From: Herminiimonas sp.
Lineage (GTDB): Bacteria > Pseudomonadota > Gammaproteobacteria > Burkholderiales > Burkholderiaceae_D
NCBI GenBank assembly: GCA_028292665.1
Contig: JAQGLW010000063.1
Location: 25,431 to 89,430, forward strand
Length of the DNA: 64,000 bases
Reading direction: 5' to 3'
The stretch's first letter is position 1. Every line of letters begins with the position of its first letter. Below are positions 34,293 to 45,100 of the stretch, piece by piece. The translations under genes and the position numbers were made by a program. The notes below the pieces were generated by a model that had not been told where the DNA came from, ran no database searches, and worked only from the letters and a program-made list of their open reading frames with translations.

Positions 34293-35537
34293 TCAAATAA
34301 CGCCATTTTTCCGCAACGCGGCGATCTGTGCAGGAGTATGGCCCAGCACCTCGCGCAGCACTGCTTCCGTATGCTGCCCCAATAACGGCGGCGGCATGTC
34401 GTATTGCGGCGGCGTGGCGGACAGTTTCATCGGGCTGCCTACCAGCCTGACTGTGCCGCCGGTCGAATGCGGCAGGTCGATCCGCAAACCACGCGCGCCG
34501 ACCTGCGGATTTTCGAACACCTCGTCGAGATTATTGATCGGACCGCATGGCACGCCGGCCGCTTCCAGCAGATCGATCCATTCCTGCCTGGTCTTGCTTT
34601 TGACCATTTCGGCCAGCAGCGGCACCAGAATATCGCGGTGCCGCACCCGCACCGGATTAGTCGCAAAACGTGGATCGCTACCAAGCTCCGGACGTCCGCC
34701 GGCTTCGATGAATTTCCGATACTGGTTGTCATTCCCGACCGCGACGATGATATGTCCATCGGAAGTCGCGAAGGTTTGATACGGCACGATATTCGGATGC
34801 GCGTTGCCCCAGCGCCTGGGCGGCTTGCCGCTAGCCAGGTAATTGGTGCTCATGTTGGCCAGCATTGCCACCTGCACATCGAGCAGCGCCAGGTCGATAT
34901 ACTGACCCTCGCCGGTGCGGTCGCGATGCGTCAGTGCCGCCATCACGGCGATGGTCGCATACATGCCGGTCATTAAATCGGAGATCGCAATGCCGGCTTT
35001 TTGCGGTCCGCCGCCGGGCAGATCGTCCCGCTCTCCGGTGATCGACATGAATCCGCCCATGCCCTGCACGATGAAGTCATAACCGGCGCGCTGCGCGTAA
35101 GGGCCATCCTGGCCGAATCCGGTGATCGAACAATAGATCAAATCCGGCTTCTCGCGGCGCAACGACTCGTAATCCAGACCGTATTTCTTCAGTTGCCCGA
35201 CCTTGTAATTCTCCAGCACGACATCGCAGTGCTTGACCAGATCGTGCACGATTGCCTGTCCCTCCGGACTGGCGATGTCGAGCGTCACCGACCGTTTGCC
35301 TCGATTGGCGGCCAGGTAATAAGCGGCTTCCGTCGTGTCGCGTCCATCCGCATCCTGCAGGTAGGGAGGTCCCCATGAACGAGTGTCATCGCCGACGCCG
35401 GGACGCTCGATCTTGATTACATCGGCGCCCAGATCCGCCAGATTCTGCGTGCACCACGGCCCTGCCAATACGCGCGTCAAGTCCAATACACGAATATGTC
35501 CAAGCGCTTTTTGTGTGTTAACCAGTGTGTCGGCCAT
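34293..35537 (-). CDS. Family III CoA-transferase (CaiB/BaiF type)
   Basis: A 414-residue enzyme that moves CoA between carboxylic acids. Family features run through the protein: LDLTRVLAGPWCTQNLADLGADVIKIE, split at residues 18-44, GFGQDGPYAQRAGYDFIVQG and the likely catalytic Asp 187 in AGIAISDLMTGMYA. Near the middle is WGNAHPNIVPYQTF, common in formyl-CoA and succinate/dicarboxylate CoA-transferases. The substrate pair is not readable from sequence, and no decarboxylase or acyl-CoA dehydrogenase gene is adjacent. Confidence 0.93.
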   Translation of the reverse strand: MADTLVNTQKALGHIRVLDLTRVLAGPWCTQNLADLGADVIKIERPGVGDDTRSWGPPYLQDADGRDTTEAAYYLAANRGKRSVTLDIASPEGQAIVHDLVKHCDVVLENYKVGQLKKYGLDYESLRREKPDLIYCSITGFGQDGPYAQRAGYDFIVQGMGGFMSITGERDDLPGGGPQKAGIAISDLMTGMYATIAVMAALTHRDRTGEGQYIDLALLDVQVAMLANMSTNYLASGKPPRRWGNAHPNIVPYQTFATSDGHIIVAVGNDNQYRKFIEAGGRPELGSDPRFATNPVRVRHRDILVPLLAEMVKSKTRQEWIDLLEAAGVPCGPINNLDEVFENPQVGARGLRIDLPHSTGGTVRLVGSPMKLSATPPQYDMPPPLLGQHTEAVLREVLGHTPAQIAALRKNGVI

Positions 35538-35709
35538 GTTTCAAATTGTCCCGGACTGAACGGTTGGCTGAAATGGCAATCCTGCCCGCATTTGCCAAAA
35601 CGGTGGAATTTGAAGGCAGTGTAGGGCAAGTTCAGTATAGATGCAGCATGAGTTTAAAACCCATTACACTGTGGTGTCGGTTCAATTCCATTGACTACTT
35701 GTTTTGCTC

Positions 35710-36477
35710 ATGTGGCCTTATCCAAAGATAATTGCGCACCGCGGAGGTGGCGCGCTTGCGCCTGAAAATACGCTGGCGGCAATGCGTTGCGGCCTGTCGC
35801 ATGGATTTCATGCGGTCGAGTTCGACGTGATGCTGTCAAAGGATGGGATACCGGTCGTCATGCATGATCCGGACTTCGGAAGAACTGTGGCTGGCAGCGG
35901 CAGGGTCTTCGATTTCACCGCGCATGAGTTGGCATCAGTGGATGCCGGAAGTTGGTTCGGAGCGGCATTTACAGGCGAGCCTGTTCCAACTTACGAGCAA
36001 GTCCATCGTTTTTGCTCGGAAAACCGGATGTGGATGAATGTGGAAATGAAACCGGCGCCGGGTTTTGCCAGGCAGACCGGAAGAGCGGTAGCCGAGTTGA
36101 CCAGACGTCTATCCGCTGCTGAAATCGCATCGCATGGCCCCGGCGTCAATGGCCGCCATGCATTGCCGCTGCTTTCATCATTTTCGTTCGATGCGCTGCT
36201 GGAGGCGAAAGCCGTGGCGCCGGAAATTCCGCGTGGTTATCTGGTCAGTGCAATTCCGGCCGATTGGCAAGATCGGCTCGATGAACTCGGCGCGGTTGCG
36301 TTGCATACCAATCAAAAAAATCTTTCCGCGAAGCAGGCGCAAGTTGTGAAAAAGGCAGGCTATGGACTGTTTTGCTACACGGTCAATGAGCCAATGCGCG
36401 CCAGGGAAATCTTGTTGTGGGGTGTCGATGCGTTTTGCACCGACCGAATTGACTTGATCGGTCCCGATTTTTTCTAG
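35710..36477 (+). CDS. ugpQ: Glycerophosphodiester phosphodiesterase
   Basis: A 255-residue enzyme that hydrolyses glycerophosphodiesters to glycerol-3-phosphate and an alcohol. The active-site motifs are intact: AHRGGGALAPENT, EFDVMLSKDG, VVMHDPDFGRT, NVEMKP and the C-terminal YTVNEP and GVDAFCTDR. There is no signal peptide, so it is a cytosolic UgpQ-type enzyme. The start at ATG 35710 is preferred to a TTG two codons upstream. No ribosome binding site is clear. Confidence 0.93.
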   Translation: MWPYPKIIAHRGGGALAPENTLAAMRCGLSHGFHAVEFDVMLSKDGIPVVMHDPDFGRTVAGSGRVFDFTAHELASVDAGSWFGAAFTGEPVPTYEQVHRFCSENRMWMNVEMKPAPGFARQTGRAVAELTRRLSAAEIASHGPGVNGRHALPLLSSFSFDALLEAKAVAPEIPRGYLVSAIPADWQDRLDELGAVALHTNQKNLSAKQAQVVKKAGYGLFCYTVNEPMRAREILLWGVDAFCTDRIDLIGPDFF

Positions 36478-36606
36478 GCTTGGCCACATCGTTCGGGCTT
36501 ACTTTTCCTTACATCCATTACAGTAATCCGGTCATCGGAATCATGCGCCTTTCGTTTAATGCGACATGGGCAAGACGCTCATTTCCAACCACTGAAAGGA
36601 TTGATA

Positions 36607-37194
36607 ATGAAAACAGCAAAACTGATTCCCGCCATCATGCTTTCTTGCCTGGTGTTGCCGGTATTTGCACAATCGGTTTCCAGCGAGATGCAACGCGACG
36701 TCAAGCAGCAGCAACGAATTGAAAGCGGTTTGAAATCCGGCCAGCTTACCACCCGCGAAGCTGGAAAACTGGAACATGAGGAAGCGCAGATCAATCGCAC
36801 AGAAGCAAACGCACTCAAGGACGGAAAATTGAGTGATGCCGAAAAGAACCGCATTCAGAAAATGCAGAACAAGGTGAGCCGCGATATTCATGCTCAAAAG
36901 CACGATGCGCAAATCGGCAATCATGATTCCGCATCGAGCAAACGAATGCAGGCTGACGTGCAGCGCAATATCAATCAGGGAAAGCGCATTAAAGCCGGTG
37001 TCAGCAACGGATCGCTGACTAATCATGAAGCAGGCAAACTCGAGCGGGGACAGGCAAAAGATGATCGGAAGGAAGCTCGCGTTGGCCATGATGGATTTGT
37101 CAGCGCACGAGAACAGCGTCAGGTTCAACGCTCTGAAAACCGCCAGTCGCGTCGCATACATCGCGAAAAGACTGATGGCCAGAACCGCAGCTGA
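36607..37194 (+). CDS. Secreted charged protein with two tandem repeats
   Basis: A 195-residue exported protein. A signal peptide (to about residue 22, VLPVFAQS) precedes two tandem copies of a roughly 70-residue unit. Each copy shows RI.(S/A)G, GxLTxxEAGKLE and a charged helix (IESGLKSGQLTTREAGKLEH and IKAGVSNGSLTNHEAGKLER). The composition is hydrophilic with many Gln, Lys, Arg and Asp and no cysteine, suggesting a soluble helical periplasmic protein. I know similar sequences only as hypothetical proteins. An AAAGGA ribosome binding site supports the start at 36607. Confidence 0.78.
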   Translation: MKTAKLIPAIMLSCLVLPVFAQSVSSEMQRDVKQQQRIESGLKSGQLTTREAGKLEHEEAQINRTEANALKDGKLSDAEKNRIQKMQNKVSRDIHAQKHDAQIGNHDSASSKRMQADVQRNINQGKRIKAGVSNGSLTNHEAGKLERGQAKDDRKEARVGHDGFVSAREQRQVQRSENRQSRRIHREKTDGQNRS

Positions 37195-37262
37195 TGGATT
37201 GACGCCGCAATGGCGGCGTTGCCGGTAATCGCGCCGTACAGTAATTCCGCCATCCTTTAAAA

Positions 37263-37294
37263 GTCCGCCGCAGGCAGTTCGCGGCGGGCTTTTT
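37263..37294 (+). terminator. Terminator between the repeat protein gene and alaS
   Basis: The stem GTCCGCCGC/GCGGCGGGC (one G-T pair, 9-base loop) is followed by TTTTTC. A 7-base hairpin ACGCCGC/GCGGCGT lies just upstream at about 37202-37219. Confidence 0.75.
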
Positions 37295-37380
37295 CTTTGC
37301 TGTTTGCCACTCTGAATCGGACAGGGTTATCACGTATAATCGAAAGTTTGCAATGCCTGCCAATCCTTTTGCTCAAGAAT

Positions 37381-40011
37381 ATGAACTCGTCAGAAATCCG
37401 TGATAAATTCCTCAAGTTTTTCGAATCCAAAGGCCACACGATCGTGCGTTCATCGAGCCTCGTGCCCGGCAACGATCCGACCTTGTTGTTCACCAACTCC
37501 GGCATGGTGCAGTTCAAGGATGTGTTTCTCGGCATCGATAAGCGCAGCTATGTGCGCGCAACGTCTGTGCAGCGTTGCCTGCGCGCGGGAGGCAAGCATA
37601 ACGACCTCGAAAATGTTGGCTACACCGCACGGCATCACACCTTTTTCGAGATGCTCGGCAACTGGTCGTTCGGCGATTATTTCAAGCATGATTCACTGAT
37701 CTGGGCCTGGGAGCTGCTGACCAAGGTTTACGGTTTGCCTGCGGAAAAACTATGGGCCACGGTCTATGAGACCGACGACGAAGCTTACGATATCTGGGTC
37801 AATGTCATCGGTCTGCCGAAAGAGCGCGTGGTGCGCATCGGCGATAACAAAGGCGCACCGTACGCGTCGGACAATTTCTGGCAGATGGCGGATACCGGCC
37901 CTTGCGGTCCGTGTTCGGAAATATTCTACGACCATGGCCCCGATGTCTGGGGCGGCCCGCCTGGCAGCGCCGAGCAGGACGGCGACCGCTACATCGAAAT
38001 ATGGAACAATGTGTTCATGCAATTCGATCGCCAGATCGATCTGAAAACAGGCGAAGCCACGTTGACGCCATTGCCGAAACCCTGTGTCGATACCGGCATG
38101 GGTCTGGAACGTCTGGCGGCCATTTTGCAGCATGTCCATAGCAATTATGAAATCGATTTGTTCGACAGATTGATCAAGGCGGCGGCACGTGAAACCGGCA
38201 TGCAGGATTTGACCAATAATTCGTTGCGAGTGATCGCAGACCATATCCGTGCATGCTCGTTCCTGATCGTCGATGGCGTGATTCCCGGCAGCGAAGGACG
38301 CGGCTATGTGTTGCGCCGTATCATTCGCCGCGCGCTGCGGCATGGCAATAAACTGGGTCAGAAGCAACCGTTTTTTTACAAACTGGTAAAAGACCTGGTG
38401 AAGGAGATGGGCAGCGCATATCCCGAGTTGCCGGAAGCTGCATCGCGTGTCGAACAGGTATTGAAGCAGGAAGAAGAACGCTTCGGCGAGACGCTGGAAA
38501 ACGGCATGAAAATCCTGGAAGCCGCGCTGGCGAAGGATCCTGCCAACCTGGATGGCAAGACTGCATTCACGCTGTACGACACTTTCGGTTTTCCGCTCGA
38601 TCTTACCGCTGACATTTGCCGCGAGCGCAATGTGACGCTGGATGAAGCAGGTTTCAATGCGGCGATGGAACGTCAGAAAACGACTGCGCGCGCAGCGGGC
38701 AAGTTCGAGATGGCTGCCGCGGTCGAGTACTCCGGCGAGAAGACGAAGTTCGTCGGTTATGACACTTTGTCGCAGGAAGGAAAAGTCGTTGCGCTGTATG
38801 TCAACGGCAGCACTGTGCAAAAGGTGGAAGCAGGCCAGCAGGCGATTGTCGTGCTCGACAGCACACCGTTCTATGCCGAGTCCGGCGGCCAGGCGGGCGA
38901 TGTCGGCTTGCTGGAGTCGGACAATGCGGCTTTCGAAGTCAACGATACCCAGAAAATCCAGGCCGATGTATTCGGCCACCACGGCAAGGTGACCAAAGGT
39001 TCGCTCGCAGTCGGCGATATAGTGAACGCCAGGGTCAATGCGACGGTGCGTGCGCAAACCATGCGCAACCATTCGGCCACGCACCTGATGCATAAGGCAT
39101 TGCGCATGGTGCTCGGCGGACACGTGTCGCAAAAAGGTTCGCTGGTCGATGCGGAGAAGACCCGTTTCGACTTCAGCCACAATGCGCCGATGGCTGCCGA
39201 TGAGATTCGCCGAGTCGAAGCAATCGTCAATCACGAGATTCTCGCCAACGAAGCGACCGAGGCACAGCACATGGCCTATGACGATGCGATCAAGTATGGC
39301 GCGATGGCGTTGTTCGGCGAAAAATACGGCGACGAAGTGCGCGTGCTTGGTATTGGTTCTTCGCGTGAACTGTGCGGCGGCACCCATGTGTCGCGCACCG
39401 GTGATATCGGTTTGTTCAAGATTGTGTCTGAAGGCGGCGTTGCCGCCGGCATCCGCCGTATCGAAGCAGTGACCGGCGAGGTAGCGCTCAAATGGGTGCA
39501 GACTCTTGAAGAGAATCTGAGCGAAATGGCGTCTGCTGCCGGTTTTCATGGGGAACCGGCAGAGCTGGCTCAGCGTATTCTGCAAACCCAGGAGCGCACC
39601 AAAGCTTTGGAAAAGGAACTGGCTACGCTCAAGTCCAGGCTTGCCGCCAGCCAGGGCGATGAATTGGTCAGCCATGCAGTCGATATCAATGGCATCAAGG
39701 TGCTTGCCGCGACATTGGCCGGCGCCGATGTGGCGACGCTGCGCGAGACGATGGACAAGCTCAAGGACAAACTGAAAACCGCGGTGATCGTGCTGGCCGC
39801 CGTCAACGATGGCAAGGTCAGCCTGATTGCCGGTGTCACGCCGGATGCCATCGCGAGAGTGAAAGCAGGTGACCTGGTGAATTTCGTCGCCCGGCAGGTC
39901 GGCGGCAAAGGCGGCGGCCGCCCTGACATGGCGCAGGCCGGCGGTACCGATCCGGCAGGACTCGGCAAGGCGCTGGACGGTGTCGCCAATTGGGTGCGAG
40001 AGCGCGCATGA
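37381..40011 (+). CDS. alaS: Alanyl-tRNA synthetase
   Basis: An 876-residue class II synthetase that charges tRNA-Ala and edits mischarged Ser/Gly. The start [19 protein letters not shown] and the aminoacylation domain ([20 protein letters not shown] split over residues 25-45, TCEIFYDHG-like [10 protein letters not shown]) are standard. The editing-site zinc motif HSATHLMH lies near residue 565, with the partner CGGTH at about 665. The coiled coil and the glycine-rich end [15 protein letters not shown] are present. The start at 37381 matches the family; an upstream 28-codon extension crosses the terminator and is rejected. Confidence 0.97.
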   Translation: MNSSEIRDKFLKFFESKGHTIVRSSSLVPGNDPTLLFTNSGMVQFKDVFLGIDKRSYVRATSVQRCLRAGGKHNDLENVGYTARHHTFFEMLGNWSFGDYFKHDSLIWAWELLTKVYGLPAEKLWATVYETDDEAYDIWVNVIGLPKERVVRIGDNKGAPYASDNFWQMADTGPCGPCSEIFYDHGPDVWGGPPGSAEQDGDRYIEIWNNVFMQFDRQIDLKTGEATLTPLPKPCVDTGMGLERLAAILQHVHSNYEIDLFDRLIKAAARETGMQDLTNNSLRVIADHIRACSFLIVDGVIPGSEGRGYVLRRIIRRALRHGNKLGQKQPFFYKLVKDLVKEMGSAYPELPEAASRVEQVLKQEEERFGETLENGMKILEAALAKDPANLDGKTAFTLYDTFGFPLDLTADICRERNVTLDEAGFNAAMERQKTTARAAGKFEMAAAVEYSGEKTKFVGYDTLSQEGKVVALYVNGSTVQKVEAGQQAIVVLDSTPFYAESGGQAGDVGLLESDNAAFEVNDTQKIQADVFGHHGKVTKGSLAVGDIVNARVNATVRAQTMRNHSATHLMHKALRMVLGGHVSQKGSLVDAEKTRFDFSHNAPMAADEIRRVEAIVNHEILANEATEAQHMAYDDAIKYGAMALFGEKYGDEVRVLGIGSSRELCGGTHVSRTGDIGLFKIVSEGGVAAGIRRIEAVTGEVALKWVQTLEENLSEMASAAGFHGEPAELAQRILQTQERTKALEKELATLKSRLAASQGDELVSHAVDINGIKVLAATLAGADVATLRETMDKLKDKLKTAVIVLAAVNDGKVSLIAGVTPDAIARVKAGDLVNFVARQVGGKGGGRPDMAQAGGTDPAGLGKALDGVANWVRERA

Positions 40012-40067
40012 CGTCATCCCGATGCATGCACCGCAACGCGCCTGCATCCTGATCGGCGCCGGCCAGG

Positions 40068-40613
40068 ATGACGATCCAATACTGTCCGATGTGTGCCGCG
40101 CCGCTGGTCATGCGCGCGGATGCAGCAGAAGGCGGCAAAGTCAGGCTTGCTTGTCCCGACGGACACTGGACGCATTGGGATAATCCGCTGCCCGTGCTGG
40201 CTGCTTTGGTTGAACTGGAGGGGCGGATATTATTGGCGCGCAATGCGGCATGGCCTGAAAAGATGTTCGCACTCATCACCGGTTTCATGGAACGCGGGGA
40301 GACGCCAGAACAGGGCGTGGCACGCGAACTGAAGGAAGAAACCAATCTCGATGCCGGCGATATCAAGCTGATCGGCGTTTATGAATTCATCCGTAAAAAT
40401 GAATTGATTATTGCCTATCATGTAAAAGCATCGGGTGAAATCCGCTTGTCCGAGGAATTGGTCGATTATCGGCTGGTCGCACCGGAAAAGTTACGGCCAT
40501 GGCCGTCAGGAACCGGTTATGCGATGGCCGATTGGATGCGGGCGCGCGGTTTGCCGGTCGAGTTCACGGACTTGCCGATACAATCGCCGTCCCGCAATAA
40601 TGGCATTCCCTGA
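40068..40613 (+). CDS. Nudix hydrolase with N-terminal zinc-ribbon-like segment
   Basis: A 181-residue pyrophosphohydrolase. Residues about 5-35 contain YCPMCAAPL and LACPDGHWTHWDNP, a zinc-ribbon-like lead similar to that of NADH pyrophosphatases (NudC). The Nudix box GFMERGETPEQGVARELKEE is at about residues 72-91 with the catalytic REx2EE pattern intact. The NudC SQPWPFPxS motif is not seen, so the substrate may be another nucleotide. It lies 56 bases after alaS and could be co-transcribed with it. Confidence 0.88.
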   Translation: MTIQYCPMCAAPLVMRADAAEGGKVRLACPDGHWTHWDNPLPVLAALVELEGRILLARNAAWPEKMFALITGFMERGETPEQGVARELKEETNLDAGDIKLIGVYEFIRKNELIIAYHVKASGEIRLSEELVDYRLVAPEKLRPWPSGTGYAMADWMRARGLPVEFTDLPIQSPSRNNGIP

Positions 40614-40709
40614 CAGACCGGCAAAGCAAGTCTTTGCTGCGACGCATCAATGTCGGCATTTGCGGTAAAATCGGGTCATTAACAGCCTATCCGATTTGAG
40701 AGTATTGCC

Positions 40710-40937
40710 ATGGAGTTTCATAAAGAACTTGACGCACGCGGCTTGAATTGTCCGTTGCCGATTCTGAAAGCAAAGAAAGCGCTGGCTGAAATGACGAGCG
40801 GTCAGGTGCTGCGCGTGACTGCAACCGATCCCGGTTCGGTGCGCGATTTTCAGGCGTTCTCGAAACAAACCGGCAATGATCTGCTGGCACACTCCGAAGA
40901 CAATAAAGAATTCGTTTTTTTCATGCGGCGCAAATAA
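40710..40937 (+). CDS. tusA: TusA-family sulfur carrier
   Basis: A 75-residue sulfur-carrier protein. The catalytic Cys 14 lies in LNCPLPILKAKKAL, the CPxP hallmark. The rest fits the compact TusA fold (GQVLRVTATDPGSVRDFQAF). It accepts persulfide sulfur and passes it to tRNA thiolation or other sulfur pathways. It follows the Nudix gene by 96 bases. Confidence 0.9.
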   Translation: MEFHKELDARGLNCPLPILKAKKALAEMTSGQVLRVTATDPGSVRDFQAFSKQTGNDLLAHSEDNKEFVFFMRRK

Positions 40938-41084
40938 CACATTCGTACATTCAAGCTCTGCATCCAGCTTGAATGCAGAGACAACGCAGTTTACAAAATA
41001 TCAAATACCGATGTTGCATTCAGTCATAAGCTGATTGCAGGTCTACATAAAGTTCCCGGAAGTCTTTTTATTAAAGAATTAGCA

Positions 41085-41116
41085 GCTATGCTCCAGCAAG
41101 GGGCTATGCTTCAGCA
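41085..41116 (+). repeat. Near-perfect 14-base direct repeat upstream of etfB
   Basis: GCTATGCTCCAGCA (41085-41098) and GCTATGCTTCAGCA (41103-41116) differ at one base and start 18 bases apart. They lie about 105 bases before etfB and may be a regulator site. Nothing else is recognisable in 40938-41220. Confidence 0.4.
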
Positions 41117-41220
41117 TTTAATAGAACGACCGTGCTGAATTTCTGCAAAGCGTCAATATCTCTTTTATAATCCTGTTTCAGTTTACGTTTCGTCAATTCG
41201 ATTTTTTCAAAGGCAGAGCT

Positions 41221-41970
41221 ATGAAAGTACTGGTTCCAGTCAAGCGCGTAGTGGACTACAACGTCAAAGTCCGCGTTAAATCCGATGGCTCCGGCGTCGA
41301 TATCGCCAACGTCAAGATGTCGATGAATCCGTTCGACGAAATCGCCGTTGAAGAAGCGATGCGCCTGAAAGAAACGGGCAAAGTCACTGAAGTCATCGCG
41401 GTATCCTGCGGCGTAACGCAATGCCAGGAAACGCTGCGCACTGCGATGGCCATCGGCGCCGACCGGGCGGTGCTGGTCGAGTCCGATGCCGAGCTTCAGC
41501 CTCTGGCTGTGGCCAAATTGTTGAAAGCCGTGGCCGACAGGGAGCAGCCGCAACTGATCATCCTTGGCAAGCAGGCGATCGATGACGATTGCAACCAGAC
41601 CGGCCAGATGCTCGCTGCATTGCTCGGCTGGCCGCAGGCAACCTTCGCTTCCAAAGTCACGGTCGAAGACGGTAAAGCCACCGTGACGCGTGAAGTCGAC
41701 GGCGGCCTCGAAACCATCGCACTGACATTGCCGGCGGTCGTCACTACCGACTTGCGCCTGAACGAGCCGCGCTATGTGACTTTGCCCAACATCATGAAGG
41801 CAAAGAAGAAGCAGCTTGAAGTGCTGAAGCCTGCCGACCTCGGCGTCGATGTCACGCCGCGCCTGAAGACCCTGAAAGTGACCGAACCGCCCAAACGTTC
41901 GGCCGGCGTCCTGGTCCCGGACGTTGCCGCGCTGGTCGGCAAACTCAGGAACGAAGCGAAGGTCATTTAA
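41221..41970 (+). CDS. etfB: Electron transfer flavoprotein, beta subunit
   Basis: A 249-residue subunit of the FAD/AMP-containing carrier that accepts electrons from acyl-CoA dehydrogenases. The start [19 protein letters not shown] and the signature [19 protein letters not shown] [17 protein letters not shown], then [18 protein letters not shown], are classical. It precedes etfA and an acyl-CoA dehydrogenase on the same strand, forming a beta-oxidation electron-transfer unit. Confidence 0.96.
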   Translation: MKVLVPVKRVVDYNVKVRVKSDGSGVDIANVKMSMNPFDEIAVEEAMRLKETGKVTEVIAVSCGVTQCQETLRTAMAIGADRAVLVESDAELQPLAVAKLLKAVADREQPQLIILGKQAIDDDCNQTGQMLAALLGWPQATFASKVTVEDGKATVTREVDGGLETIALTLPAVVTTDLRLNEPRYVTLPNIMKAKKKQLEVLKPADLGVDVTPRLKTLKVTEPPKRSAGVLVPDVAALVGKLRNEAKVI

Positions 41971-42104
41971 TCCGTTGGCGCGATACCCCGCGCTTAACCT
42001 CGATTTCGATATGTCGAGGACAGAGTCCCGTCAAGCGGGATCGAGATAATTCAGCACGCTGCGGCGCCTCATAAACGCTGCCCCGCAATTAAAAGGATTT
42101 CATC

Positions 42105-43034
42105 ATGGTCGCACTTGTCATTGCCGAACACGACAACGCTTCATTAAAAGGAAGCACTCTCAATACCGTCACTGCCGCCGCTCAATGCGGCGGCGAGGTC
42201 CACGTCCTTGTCGCCGGCCACAATTGCAGCGCTGCTGCAGAAGCGGCCGCGAAGATCGCCGGTGTATCCAAAGTACTGATCGCCGACGCCCCGCAATTTG
42301 CCGATGGCCTTGCAGAAAATGTCGCCGAGCAGGCGCTGGCATTGGCCGCTGCGTACTCGCACATCCTTGCCCCTGCTACTGCATATGGCAAGAATATTCT
42401 TCCGCGCGTCGCCGCCAAACTCGACGTCGGGCAGATTTCCGAGATCACCAAAGTCGACGCGCCGGATACATTCGAACGCCCGATCTATGCGGGCAATGCG
42501 ATTGCAATAGTGCAATCGATCGATGCGATCAAAGTCATCACCGTGCGCACCACCGGCTTCGATGCTGCCGCAACCGGTGGCTCTGCGGCCGTTGAAAACG
42601 TCACGCCAGTAGCCGACTCCGGCAAGTCCGCGTTCGTCGGGCGCGAACTGGCGAAATCCGATCGGCCCGAACTGACTGCTGCGAAAGTAATCGTCTCCGG
42701 CGGCCGCGGCATGGGCTCCAGCGACAACTTCAAGATACTTGAGCCGTTGGCCGACAAGCTCGGCGCCGCAATGGGTGCATCCCGTGCGGCGGTCGATGCC
42801 GGCTTCGTGCCGAATGATTGGCAGGTTGGGCAGACCGGCAAGATCGTGGCGCCGCAGTTGTACATTGCGGTCGGCATTTCAGGCGCGATCCAGCATCTGG
42901 CCGGCATGAAGGACTCAAAGACGATCGTTGCGATCAACAAGGATCCGGAAGCACCGATTTTCAGCGTGGCCGATTACGGTATCGTCGGCGATCTGTTCGA
43001 GATCGTGCCGCAATTGGTTGCCGAGCTGGGGTAG
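42105..43034 (+). CDS. etfA: Electron transfer flavoprotein, alpha subunit
   Basis: A 309-residue subunit that binds FAD and pairs with EtfB. The C-terminal FAD-binding signature is intact: [39 protein letters not shown] and [16 protein letters not shown], ending with [15 protein letters not shown]. An AAAAGGAT ribosome binding site lies before the ATG. The 134-base gap after etfB holds a small hairpin (CCTCGA/TCGAGG at about 41998-42017). Confidence 0.96.
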   Translation: MVALVIAEHDNASLKGSTLNTVTAAAQCGGEVHVLVAGHNCSAAAEAAAKIAGVSKVLIADAPQFADGLAENVAEQALALAAAYSHILAPATAYGKNILPRVAAKLDVGQISEITKVDAPDTFERPIYAGNAIAIVQSIDAIKVITVRTTGFDAAATGGSAAVENVTPVADSGKSAFVGRELAKSDRPELTAAKVIVSGGRGMGSSDNFKILEPLADKLGAAMGASRAAVDAGFVPNDWQVGQTGKIVAPQLYIAVGISGAIQHLAGMKDSKTIVAINKDPEAPIFSVADYGIVGDLFEIVPQLVAELG

Positions 43035-43161
43035 TACTCGCTGCAAACCGGATTTGCAGAAATAACGGGCAGGATTTGCGGGGTTCGTCGTGGAACTGAC
43101 AGGATTTTTTCCGTCGATCCGCAATAATCCGGCAATCCTGCCTGATCTTCCGGAGGTTCAA

Positions 43162-44952
43162 ATGAGCTACGTCGCCCCACTGAAGGACATGCTGTTCGTA
43201 ATAAACGAATTGGCCGACCTGTCCGCAGTCAATGCATTGCCGGGCTGCGAAGACGCAACGCCGGAAACCGTGGAAGCGGTGCTGGAAGAATATGCCAGGT
43301 TTTGCAGCGAAGTGGTGGCGCCGCTCAACTTCACCGCTGACAAGGAGCCGAGTAGCTGGCATGACGGCAAGGTGACGACTGCCAGGGGTTTCAAGGAAGC
43401 GTTCAAGGCATTCGGCAATGCTGGCTGGCAAGGCGTACAGCACCCAGTCGATTTCGGAGGCCAAGGCTTGCCGAAACTGGTAGCGACGCCGTGCATCGAG
43501 ATGCTCAATTCTGCAAATTTATCGTTTGCATTGTGTCCGCTGCTGACCGATGGCGCGATCGAGGCGCTGATGACGGCCGGTACGGATGCGCAGAAAAAAC
43601 GCTATCTTGCCAACCTGATTTCAGGAAAATGGACCGGCACGATGAATTTGACGGAGCCGCAAGCCGGCTCTGACCTGGCGATGGTGCGTTCGCGTGCGGT
43701 GCCGCAGGATGACGGCACTTATAAGGTGTTCGGCACCAAGATTTTCATTACCTACGGCGAGCATGACATGGCGGAAAATATCATCCACATGGTGCTTGCA
43801 CGCACTCCCGATGCGCCGCAAGGCGTCAAGGGTATTTCCTTGTTCGTCGTGCCGAAATTTCTGGTCAATGCCGATGGGTCGCTAGGCGCGCGCAACGACG
43901 TGCATTGCGTATCGATCGAACACAAGCTCGGCATCAAGGCAAGCCCGACCGCGGTATTGCAGTTCGGCGATCACGGCGGTGCAATCGGCACGCTGGTCGG
44001 CGAAGAAAACCGGGGTCTCGAATACATGTTCATCATGATGAATGCGGCGCGCTTCGCTGTCGGCATGCAGGGCATCGGTGTGGCGGAACGCGCTTACCAA
44101 AAGGCGGCGCAATACGCGAAAGATCGTGTGCAATCGCGCGATCTGGCCGGTTCCGGCGGACCGGTATCGATCATTCATCAACCGGATGTGCGTCGCATGC
44201 TGATGTCGATGCGGGCACAGATCGAGGCTGCACGTGCATTATCGTACGTCACCGCAGCGGCATTCGATGCTGCACATCACCATGCAGACGAAGCGGCACG
44301 CAAGGCCAACCAGGCCTTTTATGAATACATGGTGCCGATCGTCAAAGGCTGGTCGACCGAAATGTCGATCGATGCAGCTTCAACCGGTGTGCAGGTGCAC
44401 GGCGGTATGGGTTTTATCGAGGAGACCGGTGCCGCGCAGTATTATCGCGATGCACGCATTTTGACAATTTATGAAGGCACGACGGCAATTCAGGCGAATG
44501 ATCTGGTCAGCCGAAAAACTGCGCGGGATGGCGGCGTCACCGCAAAAGGCATTCTCGCGCAAGTGCGCAAAACCGAAGCCGACCTTGCGTCCCGTACTTC
44601 GGGCGACCTGGCTGCAATCCGCAATCAACTGGCTGCCGGTTCGAATGCGTTGGAAGACGTCGTGACTTACATTGTCGCCAATCTGAAATCCGATATCAAA
44701 GGCGTATTTTCCGGAAGCGTGTTGTATCTGAAGCTGGCCGGCATTGTGTTGGGTGGATGGCAGATGGCGCGCGCCGCGCTGATCGCCGAGCAAAAGCTCA
44801 AGGCCGGAGAGGGCGATGCCGGGTTTTATCAGGCAAAAATTGCCACTGCGCGCTTTTTTGCCGATCACATTCTGTCGCAGGCTTCCGGTTATCGCACAGC
44901 CATCGTCGACGGCAGTGCAGGAGTGCTGGCGCTTGCCGAGGATCAGTTCTGA
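43162..44952 (+). CDS. Acyl-CoA dehydrogenase, long (DmdC-like) type
   Basis: A 596-residue flavoenzyme that introduces the alpha-beta double bond in acyl-CoA esters and passes electrons to EtfAB. Acyl-CoA dehydrogenase motifs are seen: MNLTEPQAGSDLAMVRSRA, GTKIFITYGEHDM, VQVHGGMGFIEE and the catalytic Glu in LTIYEGTTAIQANDL. The extra C-terminal domain is typical of the roughly 600-residue group that includes methylthiopropanoyl-CoA and phenylacyl-CoA type enzymes. The start at 43162 has a CGGAGG ribosome binding site, ruling out the in-frame upstream extension. It follows etfA. Confidence 0.94.
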   Translation: MSYVAPLKDMLFVINELADLSAVNALPGCEDATPETVEAVLEEYARFCSEVVAPLNFTADKEPSSWHDGKVTTARGFKEAFKAFGNAGWQGVQHPVDFGGQGLPKLVATPCIEMLNSANLSFALCPLLTDGAIEALMTAGTDAQKKRYLANLISGKWTGTMNLTEPQAGSDLAMVRSRAVPQDDGTYKVFGTKIFITYGEHDMAENIIHMVLARTPDAPQGVKGISLFVVPKFLVNADGSLGARNDVHCVSIEHKLGIKASPTAVLQFGDHGGAIGTLVGEENRGLEYMFIMMNAARFAVGMQGIGVAERAYQKAAQYAKDRVQSRDLAGSGGPVSIIHQPDVRRMLMSMRAQIEAARALSYVTAAAFDAAHHHADEAARKANQAFYEYMVPIVKGWSTEMSIDAASTGVQVHGGMGFIEETGAAQYYRDARILTIYEGTTAIQANDLVSRKTARDGGVTAKGILAQVRKTEADLASRTSGDLAAIRNQLAAGSNALEDVVTYIVANLKSDIKGVFSGSVLYLKLAGIVLGGWQMARAALIAEQKLKAGEGDAGFYQAKIATARFFADHILSQASGYRTAIVDGSAGVLALAEDQF

Positions 44953-45100
44953 CTGCGATTGCAGGCATGTAATAAAAGACTGTTTGCAGGCTGCCTTTTT
45001 CTCGTCATGAGGAATATCAAGCCGATTACGTGCGTATCAATGTATTTTTCGCAGCTTGTTCTACACTGGCCTTAACGCGTTCTCATGTCCGGAGGTGATC

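Noticed and set aside
37750..40047. Very long open frame (765 codons) on the minus strand opposite alaS
   Set aside because: It mirrors the codon structure of alaS, has no family features and no ribosome binding site; alaS is unmistakable on the other strand.
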